NCBI GenBank assembly: GCA_002717515.1
Contig: PBEC01000008.1
Span: 117,561 to 181,560 of the forward strand
DNA length: 64,000 nt
DNA from: Flavobacteriales bacterium
GTDB taxonomy: Bacteria; Bacteroidota; Bacteroidia; Flavobacteriales_C; GCA-002722245
Direction: 5' to 3'
The position numbers were made by a program, and so were the translations under genes. Shown here one piece after another: positions 30,128-40,872 of the stretch (position 1 is the stretch's first letter; each line of letters opens with the position of its first letter). The notes beneath the pieces were generated by a model. That model worked only from the letters and a program-made list of their open reading frames with translations. It was not told the origin of the DNA and searched no databases.

Positions 30128-31381
30128 ATGAAATCATTTTTTACTCTGTCAATATTTGTCTGCTGCTCCTTTAATCTTTCAGCATCATTCAAAAATGAAG
30201 CGTTTACGCCAACAATTAAAAGTGTTAAACTTGAAAGTTCAAACTCAAACTTTGACTTACCTATAATAACTCTGAATTCTGCTGAACAAATCAACTTAAG
30301 TTTTGATTTACTGTCCAATGATGCAAAAGAATTTAGCTATACATTCATGAAATGCGATGCCCTTTGGGAAAAATCAGAAAACATATTTTATCATGATTTT
30401 GCCGAAGGAATGGAAGATCAGTTCATAACTGATTTTGAATTTTCAGAAAATACCACAACAAACTATATTCATTACACTCTAGATTTTCCCTCAGAAGAAT
30501 CAAAATTTCTGATAAGCGGAAATTATGTTTTGATAGTTAAAGACGTGGAATCTTCAAACGTTGTAATGACACAAAAATTTTATGTTGTAGAATCGAAAAC
30601 GAAAATAATACCGGCCCCTAAAATTCCAATAACTTTTGATTTTAAGAACACGCATCACCTCATAAACTTCACAGTAAATCACTCCTTGGTTCCAAGTGAT
30701 AATCCGATGAATGAATTTAGAGCTGTAGTAATACAAAACGGCAGATACGATAACGCTAAATATAATTTAAAACCCTCTTTTGTTAAAAACAACCAATTAC
30801 TCTTTGATGATGAAAAATTTAATATGTTCGAAGCCGGAAACGAATATAGAATTTTGGATTTTCGAGATTTAAAACAAGTTGGGCAGGGAGTTGAAGAGAT
30901 TTTTTACCAAGACTCCATTTACCATGTAATACCCACCATAGATTACAAGCGTGCTTATTCAAAATATAAACAAACCTTTGATAATAACGGGCAGTTTTAT
31001 ATTGAAAAAAAACCTTCTTTCGGAAATCCAAATTTAACATCTGATTATGCTTACGTTCATTTTAGATTTGCGCGAAAAATCCCATTGGATAGTTCTTCAG
31101 TTTTCGTTTTAGGCAATTTGAACGATGGAGAAATAAAGCGAACTTTTAAAATGACTTACAAAGATTCACTAGAACATTACGAGGCTCATATTCTGCTAAA
31201 ACAAGGTGTTTATGACTACGCATACGCATCTAAAAAGATTGGAGACCAATCACTTATTTGGGAAAATACCGATGGAACTCATTATCAGACTAAAAATACA
31301 TACACCATTTTAATTTACTACAAAGGTTTTAACGACGAATCCGAAACGTTAATAGGTGTTAAAAGATTTATTTTTCAGTAG
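30128..31381 (+). CDS. Type IX secretion system plug protein (DUF5103 family)
   Basis: Signal peptide, NLSFDLLSNDAKEFSYTFMKCDALWE...EGMEDQFITDFEFSENTTTNYIHY...LSGNYVLIV typical of DUF5103. Confidence 0.85.
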   Translation: MKSFFTLSIFVCCSFNLSASFKNEAFTPTIKSVKLESSNSNFDLPIITLNSAEQINLSFDLLSNDAKEFSYTFMKCDALWEKSENIFYHDFAEGMEDQFITDFEFSENTTTNYIHYTLDFPSEESKFLISGNYVLIVKDVESSNVVMTQKFYVVESKTKIIPAPKIPITFDFKNTHHLINFTVNHSLVPSDNPMNEFRAVVIQNGRYDNAKYNLKPSFVKNNQLLFDDEKFNMFEAGNEYRILDFRDLKQVGQGVEEIFYQDSIYHVIPTIDYKRAYSKYKQTFDNNGQFYIEKKPSFGNPNLTSDYAYVHFRFARKIPLDSSSVFVLGNLNDGEIKRTFKMTYKDSLEHYEAHILLKQGVYDYAYASKKIGDQSLIWENTDGTHYQTKNTYTILIYYKGFNDESETLIGVKRFIFQ

Positions 31382-31413
31382 CGCACAGCAGTTTCTTTTA
31401 CTATTTTTGTACT

Positions 31414-31800
31414 ATGGAAAGTTTAACTACTGAGGGTGTTGAAGTTACTGTTCGAAGTAATTATGAGGAAGAGTTTTCAAAACCATCCGAAGCGTCTTTT
31501 ATTTTTTCCTACAGTATTTCAATCAAAAACGACAATGATTTCTCTGTAAAGCTCTTATCCAGAAAATGGTTTGTTTTTGATTCTAAAGGAGAACACTACG
31601 AAGTTGAAGGAAACGGCGTCATTGGACAACAACCTTCATTATCTCAAAATGAATCTTATAACTATGATTCAGGTGCCTCACTAACTTCTCCAATTGGTAG
31701 AATGCGGGGTTATTACATAATGGAAAATTTACTCACTCGAGAAAAGTTCAAGGTATACATACCCGAATTTGATTTGATTGCTCCTTTTGTATTGAATTAA
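31414..31800 (+). CDS. apaG: ApaG-family protein
   Basis: VEVTVRSNYEEEFS...FSYSISIKNDNDFSVKLLSRKWFVFDSKGEHYEVEGNGVIGQQPSL. Confidence 0.93.
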   Translation: MESLTTEGVEVTVRSNYEEEFSKPSEASFIFSYSISIKNDNDFSVKLLSRKWFVFDSKGEHYEVEGNGVIGQQPSLSQNESYNYDSGASLTSPIGRMRGYYIMENLLTREKFKVYIPEFDLIAPFVLN

Positions 31801-32222
31801 TCCTTTTTCCTGGGCAATACCGAAACCGTAAGGCGAGCAATACAGGTAAGCCTTTCTTCTTCGTCTGTTATTTTAATTTCCCAAACATGAATCTTACGCC
31901 CAATACTCAAGGGCTTAGCGACACCTTTTACCCAACCCGATTTTACTGACCGAATGTGATTCGCATTCACATCTACTCCAACACTGATTTCGTTACTGGG
32001 GTCAATGATCATTAAAGAGGCTATACTCCCTAATGTTTCCGCCAAAACCACATTAGCACCTCCATGTAAAATCCTCATCGGCTGAACAGTTCTGGAATCA
32101 ACAGGCATCTTACCTACAAGAAAATCATCACCTTTTTCTGTAATTTCTATACCCAGGGCATCAAGTATAGTACTTTTGCTCATGGCGTTTATTTGATCAA
32201 TACTGTAATCGCTTTTCCACAT
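31797..32222 (-). CDS. Hotdog-fold (PaaI-like) thioesterase
   Basis: MRILHGGANVVLAETLGSIASLMI...HIRSVKSGWVKGVAKP. Confidence 0.88.
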   Translation of the reverse strand: MWKSDYSIDQINAMSKSTILDALGIEITEKGDDFLVGKMPVDSRTVQPMRILHGGANVVLAETLGSIASLMIIDPSNEISVGVDVNANHIRSVKSGWVKGVAKPLSIGRKIHVWEIKITDEEERLTCIARLTVSVLPRKKD

Positions 32223-32227
32223 AAATT

Positions 32228-32920
32228 TTAAATATCTCCAGATGCTGGTATATCAATCTGAAACCCGAAAGTTACCTTTGGGAGCTCAACCCCTTGAGTT
32301 AGATTGTTTACAAGCATGCTTATTCTTGTTTTTGAAAAAAAACAAATGTTTTTATATCCTATTCTAAATTCAAAGCCATGCTGATATTTATCAATGAAAT
32401 TGAGTTTTGATATTTTATTTTTGTAGTTCATACCATCAACCATACCTCGCGTTAAATAAATCGACCGAGCAAGAAGGTCACCATATAAATTCGCTTCAAA
32501 AAACATAGCCTTGTTTAAAAATTGATCCCCTTGAAAACGTATACCAAGCATCCCTGACATATTTTGAAATCTCAATTTTCTTTTTTCATGAAAAACAGAA
32601 TCGATGTATAATGTACTGCTATCATTATTAAGTTGATACGCACTCCAGTTGTAACCAAATCCTATATTGAGATAAAGCTTTTTTGTTAGAGTAATGTTGT
32701 ATTGGTAACGAACATCAAAATAATTGGATTGAAACTCTTTAATCAAATCGGATTGGTCGTTGTTCATATTCCAACCCCAGGAATAGATTACTCGATTTTT
32801 TGGACTAACCTCTGTAATTTTAGCAGAAAAATTATCGGGCTCAAAAATTTCATCCACGACATAATCCTGCCCCATCAAAGCAAACGGTAGAAACAATAAT
32901 AAAACAATTTTTTCCTTCAT
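32228..32920 (-). CDS. Hypothetical outer-membrane protein
   Basis: Signal peptide, beta-strand-rich. Confidence 0.45.
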   Translation of the reverse strand: MKEKIVLLLFLPFALMGQDYVVDEIFEPDNFSAKITEVSPKNRVIYSWGWNMNNDQSDLIKEFQSNYFDVRYQYNITLTKKLYLNIGFGYNWSAYQLNNDSSTLYIDSVFHEKRKLRFQNMSGMLGIRFQGDQFLNKAMFFEANLYGDLLARSIYLTRGMVDGMNYKNKISKLNFIDKYQHGFEFRIGYKNICFFSKTRISMLVNNLTQGVELPKVTFGFQIDIPASGDI

Positions 32921-34491
32921 TAGAATTCCTTTTCAATGTAAGTCCCTCTGTGAAACACCCTAATCATTTGACCTTTTGAGTGGTTCTTAAAATAAATTTT
33001 AGGCGATTCACTACTTTTTTCAAAAGTTACTACTTTATATTCTTTTATGTAACCTTCTTGATGAACGATTTGATAAAAAATCTGAGTTCCTGGATGACTT
33101 AAGTACTTAAAATAGTAATACTTGTCTACCAAATAATTTGGACTTTTCAACAAGGCTATCGATGGATTATCTCCTTTAATGGTGTCCTCATTAAAATATA
33201 ATGTAGCACGAGGAACTCCATACCCATGAGAATAATCAAAATAGGGATACAAAGACGAAGATTTTTGAATAGTATCCATTAAATTCATTGGAGTTAATTT
33301 TGGTTGATTTTGAAGAACGCAAGCAGCAAAACCTGTAACCAAAGGAGCTGAAAAAGACGTTCCCTCAAGTTTTCTTAAATCAAAGCCGTCAAACCAAAAA
33401 ACATTACCAATTGCAGTTACATTAGGTTTCAAATTCAAATCTTTTGATGGCCCATATGAAGAGTATCCTGTTCTAACACCCAATTTTCGATCTATCGCAC
33501 CAACGGTTAAAATACTATCGGCATCACTGGGAAATCCAATTCTTTTCCAGGCATGATCACCCTCATTACCTGCAGCATTTACTATAAGCATTCCTTTCCT
33601 TGCAGCTAAATTTCCTGCAATGCTCATTAAACAACTATCTCCAGTAAGCATATCAAGAGAATGATTTCCTTCGATATAGCCCACAGAGCTGTTCACCAGG
33701 CGTGCCCCCTTTCTGTGACTCCATTCAACAGCTTTTAACCAAGATTCCTCAATAGATTTATTAGAACTGAAAAGGGATTTTATCTTTGCAAACAGAATTT
33801 CTGACTCGGGAGCGTGCCCAACTTGAATGGAACCTAATTTCCCAACAACAAATGATGTCACCATAGTTCCATGAGCTGGCCCTTTATTATAATCAAGTGG
33901 TTTATCGATCGAGAAATCCCAAGCATCAATAAGCCTACTATTGGTAAATATATGTTGAAGCTGAATATTTTTGTTCGCTCCTCGAAAACCAACATCAATA
34001 ATGGATATTCGAATATTCTCTCCTGAGAGATTTCGTTTTTTAAAAAAATCACCTCCCATCGTATTAAGCTGCCAGGTAAAAACAGGGAAATTCTTTTTAA
34101 CTTTTTTTTGAATCTCCTTTCCAAGAGGAATAAACTGTGAAGAATCACTCCACTTAATTACCTGTTTAACGAAAGACAATTGCTTAATTTCAGAAATGGA
34201 AGTCTCCGAACAGTAAACACTAACACCGTTAAACCATCTTAAAACGTACCCGAGGGAATCCGATAATAAGGAAACTTTGGAAATGTATTTACTGTTTACC
34301 GGTAAATCGTACCAATCATACATTGGCAAATTCATTAATCTCTTATTTTTTATGGCATTTGAATCAAAATACTCATAAGGATTAAAAAGGTGTTCTGTGT
34401 TTTTATTTTTAAAAATTACAAAATATGAATTACCTTTTCCCAAGAGCGAGAAGAACGTTAAAAGTAATACGTATGTAATTTTTTTTATCAA
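32920..34491 (-). CDS. S8 family serine peptidase (subtilase)
   Basis: Asp region ISIIDVGFRG, His AHGTMVTSFVVG, Ser GTSFSAPLVTGFAA. Confidence 0.92.
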   Translation of the reverse strand: MIKKITYVLLLTFFSLLGKGNSYFVIFKNKNTEHLFNPYEYFDSNAIKNKRLMNLPMYDWYDLPVNSKYISKVSLLSDSLGYVLRWFNGVSVYCSETSISEIKQLSFVKQVIKWSDSSQFIPLGKEIQKKVKKNFPVFTWQLNTMGGDFFKKRNLSGENIRISIIDVGFRGANKNIQLQHIFTNSRLIDAWDFSIDKPLDYNKGPAHGTMVTSFVVGKLGSIQVGHAPESEILFAKIKSLFSSNKSIEESWLKAVEWSHRKGARLVNSSVGYIEGNHSLDMLTGDSCLMSIAGNLAARKGMLIVNAAGNEGDHAWKRIGFPSDADSILTVGAIDRKLGVRTGYSSYGPSKDLNLKPNVTAIGNVFWFDGFDLRKLEGTSFSAPLVTGFAACVLQNQPKLTPMNLMDTIQKSSSLYPYFDYSHGYGVPRATLYFNEDTIKGDNPSIALLKSPNYLVDKYYYFKYLSHPGTQIFYQIVHQEGYIKEYKVVTFEKSSESPKIYFKNHSKGQMIRVFHRGTYIEKEF

Positions 34492-35330
34492 ATCTTAAAC
34501 TTTTCATAAATGGACAAATCATCAGGGACCGCCCCTTTAGTCTGACAAATTAAACCCGCAAATTCACCAGCCCTCTGCATAGCTAAATTTAATGGTAATT
34601 TTTTTATAACACCATACAAAAACATAGACGTAAAGGAATCCCCTGCACCAACAGTATCTTTTATATTTTCAACCTTTTCAACTGGACAAGAAACAATTTT
34701 TCCCTCCCAGTATAAAATTGCACCCTTAGACCCTTCAGTTAATAGAACTTTATTAATCCCATATTCGTTTCTTAACCAGACAATTACATCGTCAACCTTA
34801 AATACTTTTGATAAATAATTTAACTCTTCATCATTTATCTTCAGAACATCGGCTGAACTCAAACATAAATCAATTGTTTGAAAATTGTAAAAAGGTTCTC
34901 GTAAGTTAAGATCACAAACAAACGTGGTCTTTTCAAAATGATTTCTGTAGTTTTTGAATGATTCCTTATTGTTTTTAAAATACAAAGCCAATGAACCAAA
35001 AACAAAATAATCAGGAGCTGTAGTCTTTTTCATTGAAATGTACTCCCAGCCACATCCTTCATGAATAAGATAAGAGGGCTGACCATTTTTTAAGGTAACA
35101 TCTACTCTACCCGTTTGGTAATTTTCATCCACTTGAAGTTGGTCAATTAAATCCTCTTGCTGTAATATTTGTTGAATCTCAGACCCAAGCACATCCTCAC
35201 CAATCTTTGTTATTATCCCTGCGTCTTCTCCAAGCCTTTTCAGGTGTACAGCAACGTTAAATGGTGCTCCTCCAATTACATTTTGGTCAGGAAAACAATC
35301 CATTAATACCTCTCCAAAACTTAAAACCAT
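34488..35330 (-). CDS. PfkB-family carbohydrate kinase (fructokinase-like)
   Basis: IGGAPFNVAVHLKRLG and DTVGAGDSFTSMFLYG. Confidence 0.9.
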   Translation of the reverse strand: MVLSFGEVLMDCFPDQNVIGGAPFNVAVHLKRLGEDAGIITKIGEDVLGSEIQQILQQEDLIDQLQVDENYQTGRVDVTLKNGQPSYLIHEGCGWEYISMKKTTAPDYFVFGSLALYFKNNKESFKNYRNHFEKTTFVCDLNLREPFYNFQTIDLCLSSADVLKINDEELNYLSKVFKVDDVIVWLRNEYGINKVLLTEGSKGAILYWEGKIVSCPVEKVENIKDTVGAGDSFTSMFLYGVIKKLPLNLAMQRAGEFAGLICQTKGAVPDDLSIYEKFKI

Positions 35331-35419
35331 AGTTTTTTATGTTTTTATCGAGACTTCTCGAAGTTTACAAATGTTTACTGATTTATACTCTTAATTTTTT
35401 GCAACAGCTGTTTATTATA

Positions 35420-35749
35420 TTAACTGAATCTAATCAAAAAACGTATGAACAATAAAGTTAAAATCAATCCCGCTCCCATCATTGTCCACAGCGGAGTTTT
35501 TGTTTCCTTTCTCAAAAGCTCTCCCACCATCTTTTGCTGATTGGAAAAATTCTTTTTTAATTTTACTTTTCTACAAGAATAACATTGAGATGCTGTTTTT
35601 CTGGATAAGGGTATTAGAGGTATCCGAGCAATATGATAATAAATTTGAAAAATGCTTACTACGCCTCCTTTTTCACCACAACTCTCACACTCCTCATCCG
35701 GTATCTCTCTGGTTGCTAACAACTTATCCTTCCTTCCAAATAAAATCAC
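35420..35749 (-). CDS. Zinc-ribbon-like single-TM protein
   Basis: CESCGEKG...CYSCRK and C-terminal TM helix. Confidence 0.6.
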   Translation of the reverse strand: MILFGRKDKLLATREIPDEECESCGEKGGVVSIFQIYYHIARIPLIPLSRKTASQCYSCRKVKLKKNFSNQQKMVGELLRKETKTPLWTMMGAGLILTLLFIRFLIRFS

Positions 35750-36150
35750 TCTGACAATCTTTTAATTAAATTTTTCTGAGCTTTTTCCCAAGACTTGAAA
35801 TAACCTGAATCTAAATACATTTCTTTCGCCTCACTATCCGTCATAATTAATTTCACTCCTTTTTTTACTTTATCAATTGTAACCTGCTCTATTTTTATGT
35901 ATTTGGTTTCCATCCAATCTTTGAGTTCTTCTGGGAAATCTTCATCAGGCGAACCAATTAATCCGGCAACAGTTTCCGCAATTGTTAAGAATTTTGAGCA
36001 ATCCATCAAAGAGGTATCTTCAACAGAGAAATCATGTAAAAAAGAATCTATCGAGTCTTTTATGGAGTGAATTTCTTTTTCCTGAACTATTTCATTTACC
36101 CAATCCAATGCTGTATCGTTTTCAAAATTTGATATTCCCCAAGCAGACAT
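35746..36150 (-). CDS. DUF4259-like protein
   Basis: MSAWGISNFENDTALDWVNEI... typical N-terminus. Confidence 0.75.
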   Translation of the reverse strand: MSAWGISNFENDTALDWVNEIVQEKEIHSIKDSIDSFLHDFSVEDTSLMDCSKFLTIAETVAGLIGSPDEDFPEELKDWMETKYIKIEQVTIDKVKKGVKLIMTDSEAKEMYLDSGYFKSWEKAQKNLIKRLSE

Positions 36151-36226
36151 ATTATTTTTTCTTCAAATTTAATATTTTATTCCTTCTAAATCATTTTATT
36201 TAGATATTAGTAAATTGGTTTTTTTA

Positions 36227-37279
36227 ATGAAAAAGGTAGCTGTTGTCATATTAAATTGGAATGGAGTAAAACTTCTGGAAGAGTTTTTACCCAGTGTTTT
36301 ATCATCTTTACCGGAATACGCTGAATTAATTATAGCAGACAATGCTTCAAACGACAATAGTATTGAATTCCTTACTTCCTGCTATCCACAAGTTAAAATC
36401 ATTCAAAATACCAGTAACGGAGGTTTTGCAAAAGGATATAATGAAGCTCTTAAGTCCATTGAAAATGAATATTTAGTATTACTCAATTCGGATGTTGAAA
36501 CGCCAGAAAAATGGATTGAACCAGTAATCAATATAATGGATGAAAATCCAAAAATTGGAGCAGCAATGCCCAAGATTTTACAACAAAAAAGTAAAAACCA
36601 TTTTGAATATGCAGGGGCAGCAGGAGGATTCATAGACAAGTGGGGATTTCCATTTTGTAGAGGGAGAATTTTTGATACTCTGGAAGAGGATTTAGGTCAA
36701 TACAATACCAATGTACCAATTTTTTGGGCAACAGGTGCCTGTATGTTTGTTCGGAATAATCTTTTTAAAAAACTGAAAGGATTCGATGAGTTTTTTTTCG
36801 CCCATATGGAAGAAATCGACTTATGTTGGAGAATACAAAAATCCGGGTACTTAATTTATGCAATTGGAGAATCTCACGTTTATCATTTGGGGGGAGGAAC
36901 TCTCAATAAATTAAGTCCGCAAAAAACATTTTTAAATTTTAGAAACAACTTACTTTTATTGGTTAAAAACCATCCAAAAAAGATGTTTTTGATTAAAATT
37001 ATTCAAAAATTATTGCTCGATGCGATAGCAGGATTTAAGTTCCTGGCTGAAGGAAACATAAAACATTTTTTTGCTGTTTTTAAAGCTCACCTTTCTTTTT
37101 ACAGAAGTTTACCTAAATATTTAAAAATTCGAAAACAAATTAATAAAGACTCTATTAACAGCGAAATTATTGGAATATACAATTCGTCAATAGCAGGAGA
37201 TTATTTTTTGTCCAAGAAGAAAAAATATTCTGATTTATCCAATACATTATTTTCGGAATACATAAATAAAGGAAAATGA
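36227..37279 (+). CDS. Family 2 glycosyltransferase
   Basis: VAVVILNWNGVKLLEEFLPSVL...IIADNASNDNS...LLNSDVETP; ATG 36227 preferred. Confidence 0.92.
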   Translation: MKKVAVVILNWNGVKLLEEFLPSVLSSLPEYAELIIADNASNDNSIEFLTSCYPQVKIIQNTSNGGFAKGYNEALKSIENEYLVLLNSDVETPEKWIEPVINIMDENPKIGAAMPKILQQKSKNHFEYAGAAGGFIDKWGFPFCRGRIFDTLEEDLGQYNTNVPIFWATGACMFVRNNLFKKLKGFDEFFFAHMEEIDLCWRIQKSGYLIYAIGESHVYHLGGGTLNKLSPQKTFLNFRNNLLLLVKNHPKKMFLIKIIQKLLLDAIAGFKFLAEGNIKHFFAVFKAHLSFYRSLPKYLKIRKQINKDSINSEIIGIYNSSIAGDYFLSKKKKYSDLSNTLFSEYINKGK

Positions 37280-37427
37280 ATTTGACTAATCCTTGAACAG
37301 CTTAAACTATTAATTTCGTTAATCACACGATAGTTTTTTGCATCAAAAAATAATTCTACTCCTCTTTAATTTATATTGACTTTACAGTAATTTTCGTTAA
37401 TTTTGCATACCCTAAATTCACCGTAAC

Positions 37428-39377
37428 TTGAAGTTATCCGTTATAATTGTCAACTACAATGTTCAGCATTTTCTTGAACAATGTCTGCAAAGCGTGTTTA
37501 AAGCTTTGCAAAATATTGAATCGGAAGTTTGGGTAGTAGATAATAATTCTGTTGACGGTTCAGTTGCAATGATACAGGAAAAGTTTCCGGATGTTAAACT
37601 GTTTGCCTCCAAAAATAATTTAGGTTTTTCGCGCGGAAACAATCTTGCCATAAAAAAATCATCAGGAGAATACACTCTTCTTCTAAATCCAGATACTCTT
37701 GTTGAAGAAGACACCTTTGAGAAGGTAATAAAATTCATGGATAACACCCCCAAGGCAGGAGGTTTGGGGGTAAAAATGGTAGACGGTAAAGGAAACTTTC
37801 TGCCTGAATCAAAGCGATCACTTCCCACACCCTCTGTAGCATTTTATAAAATATTTGGTCTTTCCAGTCTATTTCCGAAAAGTAAACGATTTGGAAAATA
37901 TCATTGTGGTCACTTAGATAAAAACGAAAATCATGAAATCGAAATTTTATCCGGTGCCTTTATGCTTATGCGAAAATCAGCACTGGATGAAGTGGGAATG
38001 TTGGATGAAGATTTCTTCATGTACGGTGAAGACATCGATTTATCCTATCGATTGTTGAAAGGAGGATATAAAAACTACTATTTCGCAGACACTCGAATCA
38101 TTCATTACAAAGGAGAGAGCACGAAGAAAAGCTCAGTGAATTATGTATTTGTGTTTTACAATGCAATGATCATTTTTGCAAAAAAACATTTCTCTTCAAA
38201 AAACGCATCACTTTTTAGCTTTTTGATAAAAATTGCCATCTATTTCAGAGCCTCAATTGCAATATTAAATCGAATGGTAAAAAAATCAGCTTTACCCATA
38301 CTCGATGCATCACTATTACTAGGTGGCATACTAAGTTTCAAACACTTATGGGAATCAAAAATAAAAGGCTTTTCATACCCAAATGAACTCCAATATTATT
38401 TCATTCCCGGAATATCACTCATAATATTAATGTCTGTTGCCTTTTTTGGTGGCTACAAAAAGAAGTTAAAATTGAGTAAAATCCTGAGAGGTGTTATTTT
38501 TGGAGCTGTTACAATATTTATTGGCTATGGTTTCATAGATGAAAAGTACAGGTTTTCAAGAGCAATTATTGCTTTTAGCGCTGTTTGGTCCTCAATAGCC
38601 CTGATTTCCTCACGAATGTTGCTTCAGTTTTTCAAATATGGAGATTTTGAAATTGACTCTAATTCACGAAAAAACGTAGGAATCATTGGTAATACCAAAG
38701 AAATTGAGCGCGTAAAGGACATACTTCAAAAATCAAACTTTTTATTGCAAAACTTTGTATTCATCGCATCCGATAACTCCTCTGAAAACAAGTCCTTTGT
38801 TGGCAACATAAATCAATTGAATGAAATTATTCAAATTCACAAACTGGATGAAGTAATATTCTGTGCAAAAGATTTATCATCAAATAAAATTATTGAAACA
38901 ATGGAGTCACTCTCCAATCACGATGCAGAGTTTAAAATCGCACCTCCTGAATCTCTCTTTATTTTAGGAAGTTCAAGCATTGACTCACCGGGGGAACTTT
39001 ATCTTATCGACATAAACTCTCTCAATAAGCCTGAAAACATAAGAAATAAAAGAATATTTGATGTGATTTCGAGTATCATTTTACTTTTCACATCACCACT
39101 TTTAGTACTACTTGTCAAAGAACCTTCAAAAATGTTCGGTAACATCATAAATGTTTTTAAAGGTAAATTTACATGGGTAGGATACAGTAAATCATTGAAT
39201 TCGAAAAATGAACTGCCCATTTTAAAATCAAGTATTTTGTCTCCGCTGGACAGATTCGATGAAAAAAATCTTGAAAAAGAAACCATCGAACGTTTAAATA
39301 TGCAATACGTAAAAGACTATCATCCCTTAAATGACTTGGCTATACTGATCAAAGGTCTTAAAAAAATTGACCAGTAG
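37428..39377 (+). CDS. Family 2 glycosyltransferase fused to a polyprenyl glycosylphosphotransferase-like region with degenerate catalytic domain
   Basis: N-terminal GT2 (LSVIIVNYNVQHFLEQCLQSV); C-terminal TM helices, CoA-binding_3-like NVGIIGNTKEIERV, RNKRIFDVISSIILLFTSPLL. Confidence 0.8.
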   Translation: MKLSVIIVNYNVQHFLEQCLQSVFKALQNIESEVWVVDNNSVDGSVAMIQEKFPDVKLFASKNNLGFSRGNNLAIKKSSGEYTLLLNPDTLVEEDTFEKVIKFMDNTPKAGGLGVKMVDGKGNFLPESKRSLPTPSVAFYKIFGLSSLFPKSKRFGKYHCGHLDKNENHEIEILSGAFMLMRKSALDEVGMLDEDFFMYGEDIDLSYRLLKGGYKNYYFADTRIIHYKGESTKKSSVNYVFVFYNAMIIFAKKHFSSKNASLFSFLIKIAIYFRASIAILNRMVKKSALPILDASLLLGGILSFKHLWESKIKGFSYPNELQYYFIPGISLIILMSVAFFGGYKKKLKLSKILRGVIFGAVTIFIGYGFIDEKYRFSRAIIAFSAVWSSIALISSRMLLQFFKYGDFEIDSNSRKNVGIIGNTKEIERVKDILQKSNFLLQNFVFIASDNSSENKSFVGNINQLNEIIQIHKLDEVIFCAKDLSSNKIIETMESLSNHDAEFKIAPPESLFILGSSSIDSPGELYLIDINSLNKPENIRNKRIFDVISSIILLFTSPLLVLLVKEPSKMFGNIINVFKGKFTWVGYSKSLNSKNELPILKSSILSPLDRFDEKNLEKETIERLNMQYVKDYHPLNDLAILIKGLKKIDQ

Positions 39378-39466
39378 AGTTTTAAAGCCTTATTTAATTC
39401 TGTTATGCAGAATTGCTCAACTCCCCTATTTTAGTTAATTTTAACCACCACATTGCATAAGATTTT

Positions 39467-40768
39467 ATGGCTCAAATCGAACTATTATTACCCAAGATGG
39501 GAGAGAGTGTAGCAGAAGCTACTGTAACCTCTTGGTTAAAAGAAGAGGGAGACTTTGTAGAATTAGAGGAAGGGATATTAGAAATCGCGACCGATAAAGT
39601 TGACTCTGAAGTTCCGTCGGATTACGAAGGAACATTGGTGAAAAAATTATTCAAAGAAGGAGAGGTCGTAAAAATTGGGACCCCATTTGCCATCATTGAA
39701 ATACAGGGTGAAATTGAAAAAGAAAACAAAAGCGAATCAACTCCTTCAGCTTATGAGGAACCAGATTCTTTGGAGGAACCTCCAAAATTAACATCTTCAT
39801 TGTCATCAATTGCCGTTGAAAAATCTATACAAAAAGAATCGGGAAAGTTTTACTCACCACTTGTTCGAAGTATTGCAAAAAAAGAATCTATAACCTACGA
39901 GGAACTCGAAAAAATAAGTGGTACAGGGCGCGAGGGCAGAATAACAAAAAATGACATACTAAGCTATGTTGAAAACAAAAATAGTGGAACATCATTCGAT
40001 TTAGGTAAAAAACCATCTGAACAAAACCAATCAAAACCTGCAACCTCTTATTCCGGGGCTTCAGATTTAATTGAAATGGACAGAATGAGAAAGCTCATTT
40101 CTGAGCATATGGTAGAATCGAAAAAAACGGCACCTCACGTTACAAGTGTCATTGAAATTGATGTAACCAACCTGGTAAAATGGAGAAATAAAGTAAAGGA
40201 TGAATTCCAAAAAAAGGAAGGATATAAACTAACCTTTACTCCAATTTTTGTCGAAGCAGTAGCCAAAGCCATAAAAGATTTCCCAATGGTAAATGTTAGT
40301 GTTGAAGGAGATAAAATACGCGTAAAAAAAGATGCAAATATAGGAATGGCTGTCGCCTTACCATCCGGTAATTTAATTGTACCTGTAGTTAAAGGTGCTA
40401 ATCACCTAAATCTAATAGGTACAGCCGAATCTGTGAATAACCTGACACTAAAAGCTCGAAACAACAACCTTTCCCCCGACGATGTTCAGGACGGCACCTT
40501 TACAATAACAAACATTGGTACATTTGGAAATATAATTGGAACACCAATAATAAACCAACCAGAGGTGGCAATTTTGGCCACTGGAGTAATACAAAAAAAA
40601 CCTGCAGTTATAGAAACATCCGAAGGAGATTTTATTGGAATTCGTCATATGATGTTTATGTCAATGAGTTATGATCATCGTGTAGTTGATGGGATGTTGG
40701 GAGGCAGCTTTTTAAGAAAAGTTGGAGATTATCTTGAAAATTTCGACATTAATAGACAAATTTGGTAA
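39467..40768 (+). CDS. 2-oxo acid dehydrogenase E2 component (dihydrolipoamide acyltransferase)
   Basis: Lipoyl domain EIATDKVDSEV, E3-binding region, catalytic SYDHRVVDGMLGG. Confidence 0.93.
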   Translation: MAQIELLLPKMGESVAEATVTSWLKEEGDFVELEEGILEIATDKVDSEVPSDYEGTLVKKLFKEGEVVKIGTPFAIIEIQGEIEKENKSESTPSAYEEPDSLEEPPKLTSSLSSIAVEKSIQKESGKFYSPLVRSIAKKESITYEELEKISGTGREGRITKNDILSYVENKNSGTSFDLGKKPSEQNQSKPATSYSGASDLIEMDRMRKLISEHMVESKKTAPHVTSVIEIDVTNLVKWRNKVKDEFQKKEGYKLTFTPIFVEAVAKAIKDFPMVNVSVEGDKIRVKKDANIGMAVALPSGNLIVPVVKGANHLNLIGTAESVNNLTLKARNNNLSPDDVQDGTFTITNIGTFGNIIGTPIINQPEVAILATGVIQKKPAVIETSEGDFIGIRHMMFMSMSYDHRVVDGMLGGSFLRKVGDYLENFDINRQIW

Positions 40769-40872
40769 TTATAACTTATTTTAGCCATTGAAAATTTACG
40801 TTTAGAACGTTAATTATTTGTTAATAATCGACTTTAGCACAGAGTTTGAAGTACTCTGTAAAACTTAGACAT

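Noticed and set aside
37463-37828. 121-aa minus-strand ORF
   Set aside because: Antisense shadow of the conserved GT2 domain
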